Shown here in pieces: positions 35,084 to 47,800 of a stretch of 47,865 nt of DNA (position 1 is its first letter; each line of letters begins with the position of its first letter). The notes beneath the pieces were generated by a model. It was not told the origin of the DNA. It did not search any database and saw only the letters and a list, made by a program, of their open reading frames with translations. Origin of the DNA: Cruorifilaria tuberocauda (Eukaryota; Nematoda; Chromadorea; Rhabditida; Onchocercidae); contig JABVXU010000419.1 of NCBI GenBank assembly GCA_013365365.1, positions 1-47,865 of the forward strand, in the 5' to 3' direction. The translations under genes were made by a program, and so were the position numbers.

Positions 35084-38000
35084 TTGAAATTTTTTATTTC
35101 AACGAGCATTCTGCACTTGCTAAGATTATACCAAGATTTAATTTTCGCTTTGCTCTTTTTACAAAAAAATTTTTAAAAGTTTCTCACGATTATTTCATTT
35201 TCAAGTATTTGATGTTGTTAATGTTTTCCTCACTTTTCTTTTTGAGTATTAAATTATTTCAGTTTTCTTCAGAACTTATATTCATACACATTGAATGACG
35301 TCATACGTCTATTTGATTTACGTTTGCTTGCGAGAAATTTTCATCAAATATAGGTTTTTCTCAGATAACGATAGTTTTTTTTTACTTTAATTATATCTAA
35401 TAAATTAATTTATCTTTCCGTAAAGCAATCTGAGTTTTTGTTTTTTTTTTAATTGTATCTTATCAAATAATTTAATGAGATCCTGAAATTAGAATAATTC
35501 ATATCAGTGATATCAATTATAAAAAAACTTTATATATCAGTAAAGCTATGTTTGAAAAATAGCAATCAAATTTGGCTTTTTTTTAAAAATATAAATTTGT
35601 ACTTGTTGTTAAATACACTTGAAAGCAATCATTTCTTAATGATGCGTAATTTCAGGATATCATTAAATTATTTGATAAGATACAATAAAAAAAATACAAA
35701 AGCTCAGATTGCTTCGCAGAAAGATAAATTAATTTAAAGTATAATTGAAGTAAAAAAAAAACTCTCGTTATCCGAGAAAAACCTGAGAAATCAAAAATTA
35801 ATTCAAGAATCAATCACTTGACTTTCGAGAGTACCACCAAATGCTTTTCTAGCTTCTCCAAGCTATTCAAATTCAAGTAGCTTTTTGAAATGTTCCATTC
35901 TAATTAAAATAAAACTTAAACTATTGGACTAATTCAAGCATTCCAAAACTTTTATTTTTGAGAGTTTCTTTTATTTTGCATCATAGCATTTATAATTTCA
36001 CTAATATTATTAATATCCCAATTAAAATCAAATGAATTTCATGTGCAATAATTAAATTGATCAGTTTATCGATTAATTTAAATTTTTGTGATTTTCTGAA
36101 AAACAAAACAATTTTTGAAAAATTAGCTACTTAATCATTGATCACTGTGTATAATTTTAGGATTAATAAAAATAAAAACAGGAAAACAAATAAATCAAAA
36201 ATGAAAATCAGCTTAGAAAAAAATATGAAATAATAATGATTGAAATAAAATTAATAAAAAAAGAATGATGATAGAATGGTAATATTTATTATCATTTCTC
36301 TGAATCATATGCATTCCTCGAAATAATAAACATTTAAATTATAAGCAATAAATAAATGAATAATATTTTCCTTTAATGTTTCGTTTCTTTCTTTCTCTTT
36401 TTCCTTTTCCTTCTCAAGTTGTTCTGTTTTTTTTTTAAATAACTGATTGATCAATAAAACAAAGGCGAATTAGCAATATGTTTGAAAGATTTCCGAAAAT
36501 GTTACGATATTTAAATTTTTTGTAAATTTTTTGCTTAACAGTTATAAATTTTGTAATCATTTGGTATATATTTTATGTTACTTCAGCAGTACTTATAAAT
36601 TTTCTAGTTTTGTAAGTAGAGTATCTCATTTTTACTTTTAAATAAAGTTATTGTCCTTTAAAAGGACAAAGTAAAATTTTTCATTCTTCATCATATTTTT
36701 TTTTCTTTTCACTAATTTAGGTTAGGTTAAATTAAATGGATCATCAGGATTTCTTTTTTTCTTCTTTCACCCACTATTTCTCTTATAATCTTGTAATTTT
36801 TGAATCTAAAAATTCATTTAAAATCATATTTTAGAAATATAACATTTTCTTTCATTTAAGCATTTCAGCTAATAACTTCGAAATTTTAGCCAATTCCGAT
36901 ATTAGTCATTTCAGCTAGAAAAAGCAATTTATTTGCTATTAATTTATTTTCATAAAATATCGTTTTATTCAACATTCCATTGATATTGTATGCTTTAAAT
37001 GATCTACTTTGTAAATATTTGCTAATTGAAAGTTATTTTAGCTTCATTGCTTGACTTCACTTCAATCCAAATTTCCTTTACTCAAAAAAGAATTCAACAA
37101 AAAAATAGATTTAAGTGAGAAAAGAATAGAAGCAAAGAAAACCATAGCCTTTTTTCACTTTTCCTTTTGAATTTAAAAATTTTTCAATTGTTATTCAACT
37201 GATAGAGATTTCAATTGATATTCAATTGATAAATATTTCATTGATATTCGATTGATAAGGATTTCAATTGATATTCAATCGATAAAAGTAAAATAAATTC
37301 TTCTCAACAAATTCATTTGCATATTTAAAAATTTTTAGTTCTAAATATAGGCTTCATTTGATATATTACTATTTGAAAAAAAAAAAAACCACAATAGTTA
37401 GTTATTTCTGAGAATCTTTGGAATTCTTAAATTAGAATTGAATAATTGATGTGAGATAATTATTGATCGATCAATTCATGTGAAAAATTTTATTGCTTCA
37501 AGCTTTTTATCCTCAAATTAAAGCACACAGCTCTTTAAACTTCCTTAAAAAGTTTCTCGAATTTAGTTGCTGCAAAAATTTTTAATGTTTCACTACAAAA
37601 TGCTTTCAGACGAAATTTCCAAAGTTAAATTATGTCAGTTAGAGAAGTAAAAAAAAATTCTGAAAGCTATAAAAATTGATAAAAGATAAATGTTCAAAAA
37701 AAAAATGCAATAAACAATGGAAAAAGAATAGTACTTATTGCTTATTTGAAATTTAAATTTCTTTTAGCATTACTCATTTATGACCCAGATAATTTTTGAA
37801 ATTTAACCTAATTTAAATTTAAAATTTAGAAAAATAATATACTTAAATAGTTTATTTATCGTTGAAATGATTTTTGAAATTTAATCAAATTTAAAAAGTT
37901 TTGAAAATAATGTCATTTGGTACTTTATCCCAAAATACAAATTAGGATAGAAATGTTTAGCTATGAAAATTTTCAAATCTCACAAATAGAACTTAATTTT

Positions 38001-38837
38001 ATTGAAGAAATTTCCAAATTGGTAAATTTATTTTTTTTTACAGTATTCTTTAAAAATGATGTAAGCTAAAATGATTTAAGTTAACATGATATAAGCTGAG
38101 TGGTATTTAAATTAAACGGTTGAGATTATTTTCAAATTTTTGAAATCAAGTTCTATTTTTCCTAAACTTTTCCAGTTTTAAATTTGTTATCTTGTTATTT
38201 TGTAGTACGATTATTAGTTTCACTGATAAATTACAACAATGAAAATTTCACAATTTCAACTTTAGATTTATGAAATATGTTAATAAATGCAACTGGAATT
38301 TTCCCCGAGATATACCAGATGGAAAAGCAATCTTCATTTCTCTCAATTCTTACTAAGAAATTGAATAAACTTGACAAATAAATGCATTTTTGTGCTACAG
38401 TAATAACTCTTGGCATTAATGCAAAAATTTATCAATTAAAAATATTAATTAATTTTGCCAATATACACAAACAGAAACCTGTTTAATTCAACTCAAAAAC
38501 ATCGAATAATTTCGTTTTAGTTCAAAAAAAAAGTTATGGAAATTTGTTATTTTTGGAAATAAATGATCGATGCATTGATCATTCAATCATTTAAACCATA
38601 ATTAAATAATTTTTCAATCATTTAAATTACAATTAAATAATTTTTCAACCAATTAAATTACAGTTAAATAATTCTCCGTGAAGCAAAATTGATATTAGGA
38701 AGAGATAAAATATTTCAACCAGTATAAAGAGCATTCTTGATGAAAGGATTGACTACTAACTTAAATTAAATATCCAGAAAAATTAATTAACTAGTAAAAA
38801 ATTATTGTGATATTTCAATATGGCGATTTAGTATTCA
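35084..38837. other. AT-rich intergenic sequence
   Basis: No gene supported. Short ORFs here are AT-driven. Apart from the 27-bp repeat listed separately, only A/T runs were seen. Confidence 0.4.
37183..37290 (+). repeat. 27-bp degenerate tandem repeat, four copies
   Basis: Units of the form TTCAATTGATATTCAATTGA plus about seven bases start near 37183, 37210, 37237 and 37263. ATTGATATTCAAT is itself nearly palindromic. Confidence 0.8.
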
Positions 38838-39057
38838 GAATGGTGATTTAGAATTATTCAATGATTCAGAATAGTGATTTAGAATTATTCAATGACTCAG
38901 AATAGTGATTTAGAGTTATTCAGTGATTCAGAATAGTGATTTAGAATTATTCAATGATTCAGAATGATGATTTAGAGTTATTCAGTGATTCAGAATAGTG
39001 ATTTAGAATTATTCAATGATTCAGAATAATGGTTTAGAATTATTCAATGATTCAGAA
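38838..39057 (+). repeat. 31-bp minisatellite, about seven copies
   Basis: Units start GAATAGTGATTTAGAATTAT, spaced exactly 31 bases from 38838 to 39024, with a partial copy after 39055. Units 3 and 5 share two linked changes (GAGTTATTCAGTG for GAATTATTCAATG). A degenerate half copy precedes the array. Confidence 0.95.
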
Positions 39058-39687
39058 TTACTTTTATTTAATAAGAAACAGGTTAAAGCGGAAAGAATAT
39101 CAGTTATTACTAGTACTAGAATCGAAAATGAAACTGCAGGGTCGAGTTTTCAAACGATGAAGCATTATAGGAATAAAAGTTCCAATAAATGTTGCAATGG
39201 TGTTTGACCTCATAACCATATGGAAACCACAAAAATAACCTATACTTTAAAACTATGAAATCTATTTACTAGTACCATAAGTGAAATGATGGGTAAAATT
39301 ATTCCGCTTATCAAACTTATCAGAATTATTTTGAATAATTTGAAACAATATAATCATTAATACTTAGTTTGGCTAATAAATACAACGATAAAATTATAGG
39401 TAGCTTTCAATAAAATTGAAAAATTGAAATTATGTATATTCATATATTTCTCGCTTTTCACTCTTCTATCACTTGCATTTTCATGCTTTTTTGTGGTTCA
39501 GAAAATTTTTTACAAAAAGAAAAAAAACTTTTTTTTAACAAACAAAAGGAGAATGCATGGAATTAGCTCCAACACACAAAAGCAAAAATGATTAGTTGTC
39601 ATGATTTGCTTTTTTGATAATAAAAAAATTGACAGAGAAAGTAAAAGCAAACTGTTAAAAGAAAGTTTAGTTTAAATTGAAAAGAAT

Positions 39688-39690
39688 GAA

Positions 39691-39728
<38 letters not shown>

Positions 39729-39731
39729 TGA
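39688..39731 (+). repeat. (GA)n microsatellite
   Basis: A near-pure AG repeat with a few GGG or GT interruptions. Shorter AG-rich tracts lie at 39888-39911 and 42533-42550. Confidence 0.9.
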
Positions 39732-40996
39732 AAGGAAAAAAGATGAATATTTGTGAATTTGAAAATCTTTAAGCTAAATTTTGAAAATTCTATGCTTATA
39801 TCTTGAAATTTAATTACCAAAATTCTACAACAGCACTAGGAAAAAATTAATTGGAAAAGCAGCATTCGGTGAAAAAAAAATTTAATCTGAGAGACAGCGA
39901 GAGAGAGAGAAATATTAGCTTAAAGGCTATTTACTAACAATGACAATAAGTTTTCAAAGCTATCCTGATGGAAGATTGGCTTACAGACAGACTTAAACAA
40001 GTTTTTTTTTTTTGAAAAATCAAGCATTGCATAAAATCCTAATGTTACTGTAATAGGTAATGAAGAATTTAATATTTCCTATGAAATAATAATTAATTAG
40101 TCAGTCAGGTCAAAGGATAAATCTTTTTTTTCCATTGATGCAATGGCTCATTTCCTTTTTTGTGATATTTGTTTTTCATTTTTCACTTTTGAATTTTCAC
40201 CTGGCTTCTGTTTTTTTTTTCTTTGTTTAGAGCAATTTTGAATGAAATGATTCTAATTGAATCGAGAAATTATTGACAGGTATTTATGATAATCTTTGAT
40301 ATTTTATTAATTAATTATTTAACATCTAAAGTCAAATGTTATTATAGAAGTATTTTTTTTTAATGATATGTACTAAAAATTTCATTTGTAAGAATTCGTA
40401 TTTGTTAAGTTATATTAATTACAATTCATGATTTTCTATTTTAATTTTTCGATTTTGATTTATTTCTAATTTAATTTCTTTCTATTTTAATTTTTCTATT
40501 TTGATTTATTTCTATTTTAATTTATTTCTAATCGATTTTCTATTTCTCATTTAAGTAAATTTTGTCAAAATTAAAATAATTGAATACTTTCGGTTTTCAA
40601 TAATTCTACACTGAAATGTATTTTATTTAAAAGATTTTATTTTATCAAAAAAAATTTCAACATTTTTTTTTATGATCGATTGGAAAATGAATGTTTTTTG
40701 CCTCATTGATTAATTCTTTGTTCGAGATATTTAAATGTTTGTATGGTAAAGTCAATTTATTCGTATTAAATCAAAATTTTCTCTCATCGATAAGATGTTT
40801 GCCAGTAGTTTTTTTTTTCCTCTCGCAATTTTAAATCTTCTCATTTTTTTTTTTTGATTTCTTGCTATTCTTCCTCCGACAGATCGATCTGGTTTGATCC
40901 TCGCTGAATGATTAATACTTCTTCAATTTTCCATCGATTAATAATACTTTAATTTTTGTATTTGAAGCATGAATGATATAACTTTTAGCTGGATGT

Positions 40997-41170
40997 AGCT
41001 TAAATTTAGTAATTTCTTAATAATTAAATGTTTAGATACTCTTTTAGCTCAATTCATTACTTAATAATTTGATGCTTAGGTAATCTTTTGGCTTAAATTT
41101 AGTAATATTTTAATAATTTAATGTTTACATAATCTTTTAGCTTAAAGTCAGTAATATCTTAATAATTTAT
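40997..41170 (+). repeat. Degenerate 44-49 bp tandem repeat, four copies
   Basis: Each unit has AGCTTAAATTTAGTAAT, then TTAATAATTTAATG, then TTTA and ATCTTTT. Copies start near 40997, 41046, 41090 and 41139 and differ by substitutions and small indels. Confidence 0.75.
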
Positions 41171-42766
41171 GTTCAATCGATTGGAAACATGAAATTTTTT
41201 ATTATTAGAAAAACTTTTCTCCATGACAATTTTATGAAATTTAGATTTAAATTCCTTATCAATAAAATAACAGATTCATTGTAATTATGCTGATAATTTC
41301 ACTATTATTAATGTTGTTTGATTCATTAATGAAATAAGTAATATTTTTAGATTCACTTCATTTCATATTCATATTTCGTAATTATGTTTAACAAGTATCA
41401 TTAATCTATTATTAATGATTTTTATGATTTTTCATTTTTCACTTTTACTTTGATCTTTTTCACTTTTACGATTTCCGGTTTCAATATCCGATCTTGTATT
41501 ACTAAAACTTTCGTGCCTTTTTGGTTTTTTTTTTTTTGAACAATTTTTCAATACAGAATATATTACAGTATATTTTTATTTTTAATTAAATTTATCTTCA
41601 AGTTTTTCAATAAGATTGATATAAGTTAAAATTCATAATTACAGTAATATTATAGTACAAATAATAAGAAAAATATCGAAGTAAGAGAAGGAAAGAGAAG
41701 ATAACCTGTTGAAATGACAATTCAGATTTGGGTCATTCAAGATAATTAAGAATATAAGTTCATTCACATTTGTCATTACAGATGAAAGAACAAATTTTTA
41801 AGAGTGATTAAATTACAAATCAAGTACAAATACTGTATTAATACTGTAAAATGAAGTGGGCTCTTTTTCTTTCTTTTCTTCCAATAATGAAAGTTAATAA
41901 TTAATGCGTGTGTAAAAAAAAAATGAAACGAAAAAATTTTCTTAAGATTGATAGAAATTGATAAAAATGGAAGAAATTTAAATATTGCTAAACATTAGGG
42001 AGGAAAAAATTTTTAATTTACAGTTTTAATTTACACTTACTTTACACTTCCTTTTAAATTTTAAAAAATATATTGTCATTAAAGGTGAAAAAAAAAGAGA
42101 AAGAATTACTAAGCAAAAAGAAAAAATGAACGGTAAGAGTAAAGTAGAAATTAAGTTAATTAAAAAATTAAGATTATAGAAATTAAGAAATTAAGGTAAA
42201 AATTAAAGTAAATAAATTATCAAATGTTAATTATTTCTCAGTAGCCTATAGGAGAACTGTTTTGCATGTAATCAATTTTAGAAATTGAAGAATTCTTGTT
42301 TAAATTATCAAGAAAATAACAATTGCTATGCAAATAAAACAAGAATTTATCTTTTTTATTGAAAATAATATTTTTTTTTTAATTAAAATGATAATAAATG
42401 GGACAAGATTTATAACTAAAAGATGAGAAAAATAAGAAAAAACAAAAAAAGGAGTGTAAAAGTTAGTTTTTTTATGATGGAAAAATGGTAGGAGAACCGT
42501 TTCAAAAAAGAAAACAAGAAATTAGATGGTAGAGGGAGAGAGAGAGAGAAATTGTTAGAATGTATAACAGGTTGATTGAAAGTTATTTTATGACAAATAT
42601 AAACCAGCAAAGTGGATGTGATCAAAATAACATAATCAAAGTGATGAAAGTAGAATAATTTTTTGACATTATTTGCTAATATGAATGGAATGAGAAATGT
42701 GTGAATAAATGAGGCTCTATTTCGTTATAAATGTCTATAAATGGTTCAAAAGAGTAATAATGATCA

Positions 42767-42935
42767 TTTGCTCTGTCCTCGTTTTAATTTACAAAATTTC
42801 TACCTTATCAAATTTTGGATGCAATTTATTGATTCATATCAAATAATTTAATCAATCACATATCATATCGTAAAGATATAATGATTTGCTCTGTCCTCTT
42901 TCAATTTACAAAATTTCTATATTATCAAATTGTAA
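42767..42935 (+). repeat. Direct repeat of about 45 bp, spacing about 117 bp
   Basis: ATTTGCTCTGTCCTC followed by an AATTTACAAAATTTCTA-like stretch and TATCAAATT occurs near 42767 and again near 42884. The GC-containing GCTCTGTCCTC core stands out from the surroundings. Confidence 0.85.
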
Positions 42936-42966
42936 ATTTCCAATTTATCGATTTGCGAAAGTGATA

Positions 42967-43024
42967 TGATAAAATTGATTAAATTATTTGACAATTATTT
43001 AATATAATTTAATCAATTTTATCA
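42967..43024 (+). repeat. 20-bp perfect inverted repeat
   Basis: The arms at 42967-42986 and 43005-43024 are exact reverse complements (TGATAAAATTGATTAAATTA on the left) with an 18-base loop. A related AATTTAATCAATCAC word at about 42847 suggests an older third copy. Confidence 0.9.
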
Positions 43025-43549
43025 CACCACTCTTTCTTTGTTAAAAAATTTTTATTTTATATGACAAAAAAGATTAAATAAAAATTTATTATTATCTATG
43101 ATGTTATGACGAAAATTTTTTTTAACACAACTTATTTTTTAAAAAAGAAAAAAAAATCAACTGTATTCAAAAATTTTGAAATATTTTTCGGAATTTCTTT
43201 TTTTTTTTCCTTCTACTATTTTGTGATTTGTCGAATTATTTTTAAAAAATCACACATCACATTTCATCACATTCATTGTCATATCATTCATATTTTTAGA
43301 GCTTTGATTTTTCAAATTGATTCTTCTAAATTCACTTCCACTGATCACTTTCTAATTGTAATTACTCGATTGATTCAAATCATTCTAATATATTTTATTG
43401 ATTATCAATGATAAGTGATTATCATCAAAGAGCGTTAAAATTTTCCATTTTTAACATATCAATTGCTGATTGATTTGATTTCATTTTTTATTTTTTAAAA
43501 AATTTTCATTTTTTTTATCTATAGCTTTTAATTTTTTATTTCTACCATA

Positions 43550-43970
43550 ATTACTTGTATCATCAAGTACAACCTAAAATAAAAAATACTTTACTAGTAG
43601 TATACTATAATAAATAGTATTCACTACCATGATTATTTGTATCAAATGCAACTTGAAATGTACTTTACTAAAATTATACTGTTGTAAATATTAAGTAAAC
43701 TAAGAATTATTAATCTATTAAATTATTAATTTATACAATTTATTAAGTAAATTAAGTAAAGTAGCATTATGTAAAATAGTATTTAGTATTAAGTAAAGTA
43801 CAATGATTACTTAGTTGTATCAAATATTACTTAAAATAAAATACAATTTACTAAAATTATACTGTAATAAATAATATTCACTATCGTCATTACTTGTATC
43901 AAATATAACTTAAAATGAAATATACTTTACTAAAATTATACTGCAATAAACAGTATTCAATAATAATTAT
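43550..43970 (+). repeat. Degenerate repeat of about 82 bp, four copies
   Basis: Copies near 43550, 43632, 43804 and 43888 share ATTACTTGTATCAA, an ACTTAAAAT-like word, then TACTTTACTAAAATTATACT and AATAAATAGTATTCACTA. The second copy is followed by an unrelated AAGTAAAT-rich insertion of about 80 bp. Confidence 0.8.
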
Positions 43971-44309
43971 TCCTATTACAATACGTTCTTGCAAAATACA
44001 TTGCATACAATCAAATTTTTTTTTAAAAGTTCAAAAATTTTCAAACTTTTTTCTTCTCTCAGAAAGAAAAAAAAATTTTCGTTTGTGATGAATAGCTGGA
44101 CAGAATTCTATTTCATATTTCAAAAACGATATCCTTTTGTAATAGAAATTTCAAAACAAAAAAAAACATCTGGCAGTGTTACTGATTGATTGATTTCCTT
44201 TAAAAAGAAATTTTAAAATTGATAGAATGACTTAATTTATCAGTAGAATTATTCGTTTTTTTTTATTTTCATGATATGAACGGTGAAAATGAATGATATC
44301 CAAAATTCT

Positions 44310-44343
44310 TTCTCTCTCTCTTTCTCTCTCTCTCTTTTTTTTT
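44310..44343 (+). repeat. (CT)n microsatellite with T tail
   Basis: TCTCTCTC tracts interrupted by TTT and ending in T10. A simple repeat. Confidence 0.9.
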
Positions 44344-44916
44344 GTTTTTCCTAATTTTTACTGAAATGGAATTTTCCATCAATAATGAATAATGAAAAAT
44401 CGTATAATGGATGACGATTGTACTAGAAAATTAAAAAGTTTTATTATTTAATTTGATAAATTTTTAATTGCAGTAGTTAAGTTACAATTGAATTTTAAAC
44501 TTTTTTTCGATAAAAACTTGAATTAATGAATTTAAACTTTGAATTTTTAAATTTTTGAATTTAAATTTCAATTGAAATTTTTTCCAATAAAAAAAATAAA
44601 TTAAAACGTATTGGTCAAAATTAATTCATCTCATTAATTTAATGATTATTTTTAATTTAATTTAAACCAAAAAAAACAATCAAAATCGTCGATAAAAAAT
44701 AATTTTAATAATAATTTAATTTTAATAAATCCTTAATAAAAAAATAATTAATAAATAATAATTTTATAACTTTCAAATGAAACTTTCAAATTAAATTTTT
44801 TTCATGATAGTTATTTCGGTGAAGATTGAAGATTAGTTTTGATAATCAGTGATAAAAATTGAACAATTCAAATGTCAATATTTGCATTAATGCTAGAAGT
44901 ATTTGTAAAATTTTGA

Positions 44917-45213
44917 ATGAAATTTCAATGTTTTACAGGAATTTGCATGCGTGGATTAACAAACTTTCCATTCTTCCATGATCATTTAATATGTCTTTTG
45001 TATAACAAATCGCATTTTTACGACAATGAAGCAATTTGTGCAAAAATGTTGCAAACAATTACTCCTACAAATATTTCAATCAAATTTTACAAAACTTTCA
45101 AATTTCCTCTTTTTTTTTTAATTTTGACTAACTTTTGTTCTAGCATATTAAAATTTATTAAAATTCCTAAATTGATTTTATTCATTTTTATCACTGCAAC
45201 AACTCGTAACTGA
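44917..45213 (+). CDS. Weak hypothetical ORF, 98 codons, with Cys-rich start
   Basis: This is the only sizeable ORF in this region that is not dominated by low-complexity residues from its start. TGTTTTACAG ends at 44938 and could be an acceptor; the frame after it (GICMRGLTNF, FFHDHLICLLYNKSHFYDNE, AICAKMLQ) has several Cys and mixed residues. Its second half is a hydrophobic, AT-driven stretch ending LILFIFITATTRN. No family is recognised and no partner exon was found. Chance is the more likely explanation. Confidence 0.15.
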   Translation: MKFQCFTGICMRGLTNFPFFHDHLICLLYNKSHFYDNEAICAKMLQTITPTNISIKFYKTFKFPLFFLILTNFCSSILKFIKIPKLILFIFITATTRN

Positions 45214-46275
45214 TTATTAATATTATTTTATTGCATAAAATATCTTGGCTGTTATCATTTGTAGTGGTAAATTTTATTTGGTCTATAGAAAATAAAAAAG
45301 GAAAAAAATTAAATTTGCTAAATTTTAATTATTCAAATGAAATTTTGATAAATTTTAATTGATAACTTTTATTCTTTCATGATGAGTCTTCTAATGTTTT
45401 CTTTTTTTTTTTTATCCAATTATTATTTGTTATCAGATCATTTATGATTTTTTATTGAAGATAAAATAGAAAATATTTTAGGATTTCCACAAATATATAA
45501 TAAATTTAGATAATTGATATGATTAAATAGTAATAATTATCGATTGATCTTAAAAGTATAGATTAAATAATGTTTGGCAAATGCTGTATGTCTGATTTAT
45601 CATTCATGACAATCGCAATACCTATATAATTATCATCATTAAAAAATGATTATTGATAATTAACGCTTAATTTTTGATTTATCTAGCCATTTAATTATAT
45701 TTTATTTATTACTATTTGATATTTATGCATATATTGATAAATTAATTTGTATCATGCATTTTGTTTATGTTTATCATTGTGATAAATAGTAAATAATTGA
45801 TTATTAATAACATTTCGGTATTTCTCTATCATATAATTAATTATATTTTAGTTTTATTATTCCTATTTTAATTAATCAATTATACTGCAATATTATCACC
45901 GAATTAGTTAATTATTTATTTCTGAAATAGCAAAAAAAAAAAAAACAAACGAGAAGAACAAAATTACATGAAAATGATTAAATATGCAAATAAACTTCAA
46001 CTTTTTTTAATTAAATTCAATATAGTATAGGTTAAATATTTCGTTGGCATTGATCAATAACGATCAATTGCAGAGATTGGAATATCAATTAAATTCATTG
46101 AAATATTATAGCAAAAATGAACGAAGCAACAAAATGAAATAGATGTTACGATAAATCTGTTTAACAATATTTATCGCTATTTTGCCAATAACAATTCTGA
46201 TCATATGATTTTAACGAATATATTAACCATTTGATTCAGCGAATAAATTGTTCAGGCATTCATAGCTATCTCTCG

Positions 46276-46476
46276 TGATACTTAAGTAACATTGTATTTA
46301 TTTATTTGAAATATTATTTATTGATCAATAAAGTAACAATTATAGTTATAGTAACAATTAGAGTTATCTTGAGATATTTAAGTAACATTGTATTTATTTA
46401 TTTGAAATATTATTTATTGATCAATAAAGTAACAATTATAGTTATAGTAATAATTAGAGTTATCTTGAGATATTTA
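46276..46476 (+). repeat. 96-bp tandem duplication, nearly identical
   Basis: AAGTAACATTGTATTTATTT through GAGTTATCTTGAGATATTTA occurs twice. The second copy is offset by 96 bases and differs at about one base. This looks recent compared with the decayed repeats after it. Confidence 0.95.
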
Positions 46477-47175
46477 ATAGTTATAGTAACAATTATAGTT
46501 AAATAATAATTATATTTTAAAATAACAAGTAATATTATTAATAATTGATTATATGTAAAAGAATTTAATATTATATTATCAGTAATATCATCGTTCTTTT
46601 TTTTTTCAGATAAAATTATTGAAAATTTATTAATCAATAAAATAACAATTATAATTGTTACTTTATACAGCTGTAGTTACGATACAATAACAATTATATT
46701 AGAATTAGTTATGGTAGAATAGCAATTATGATACAATAACAATTATATTTAAAAATAATAAGTAATATTATTAATGAAAAAGAATTTGATTACTTCATCA
46801 ATGATGTCATCGTTCTTTTCTTTAGGTAAAATTATTAAAAATTTATTAATGAATAAAATAACAGTTGTATTTGTTACTTTATATAGTTGTATAACAATTA
46901 TAGTTACTTTATATAATTATAGTAGCAATTCTATTTAAAAAATCATAAGTAATATTATTAATAATTGATTACAAAGAAGAATTTGATTATTTTTAAAATT
47001 TATTAATCAATAAAATAACGATAATATTTGTTATTTTAGACAGTTATAGTAACAATTATGTTTAAAAATAATAAACAATAATAAGTAATATTATTAATAA
47101 TTGATTACGAAAATGAATTTGATTACTTTATCAGTAATATCATCGTTCTTTTTCTTTTTAGCTAAAATGTGAAAA
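46477..47175 (+). repeat. Degenerate satellite-like repeat family, about four copies
   Basis: Copies lie at about 46510-46676, 46735-46890, 46925-47040 and 47046-47175. They share AATAAGTAATATTATTAAT, a GAATTTGATTACTT-like word, (in three copies) ATCATCGTTCTTTT ending CAG or TAG, then AAAATTTATTAAT and AATAAAATAACA. The third copy lacks the ATCATCG block. Confidence 0.8.
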
Positions 47176-47696
47176 TGTTTTGAAGAATTTTAAGGTTAAC
47201 ATTGTAAAGCAAGAGGTTTAAAAGGCAAAAAAAAAAAAAAAAAACGAATGTTGGCATTCGATAATTTGCTTCTTACAATAAATTTCGAAAATATTGAAGT
47301 ATGTAAAATATTTGAAATCATTTATTACATTCGTTCATCAGCTCTTTCGTTCATTGTTAAACTTGTACTTTTTTATACTTTTGTATTTTTTTAGTCTTTC
47401 CAAGTACAGTATTAGCTGCAAGTATTGAAATTGTTTAATCGAAAATTGAAAATATTTTATGAAAAATGAAAAAGAAAAAAAGATCATTTCGTCATTCATC
47501 AGTATAAGTGATATATCTTTTAAAATTATTTTTTGTAATTCATTAATTTATCATAGATTTAAAAATGAAATTTGAAATGATTTTTGATAGATTGATTGAG
47601 TGAGTGAATGAATAGAGAATTAAGATTGTCAGAGGAAATTACAAAACTTGTTGTATTTTCTGTCTCAAATATTTAAAGTTTCTGAATTTAGAGTTT

Positions 47697-47751
47697 CTTT
47701 TTTTTTTTTTTTTTTTTTTTTTCTGTTTTTTTTTTTTTTTTTTTTTTTCGG

Positions 47752-47800
<49 letters not shown>

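Noticed and set aside
43106..43411. 101-codon plus-strand ORF
   Set aside because: Lys runs and Phe/Ile/His-rich composition follow from A and T homopolymers. No splice or family support.
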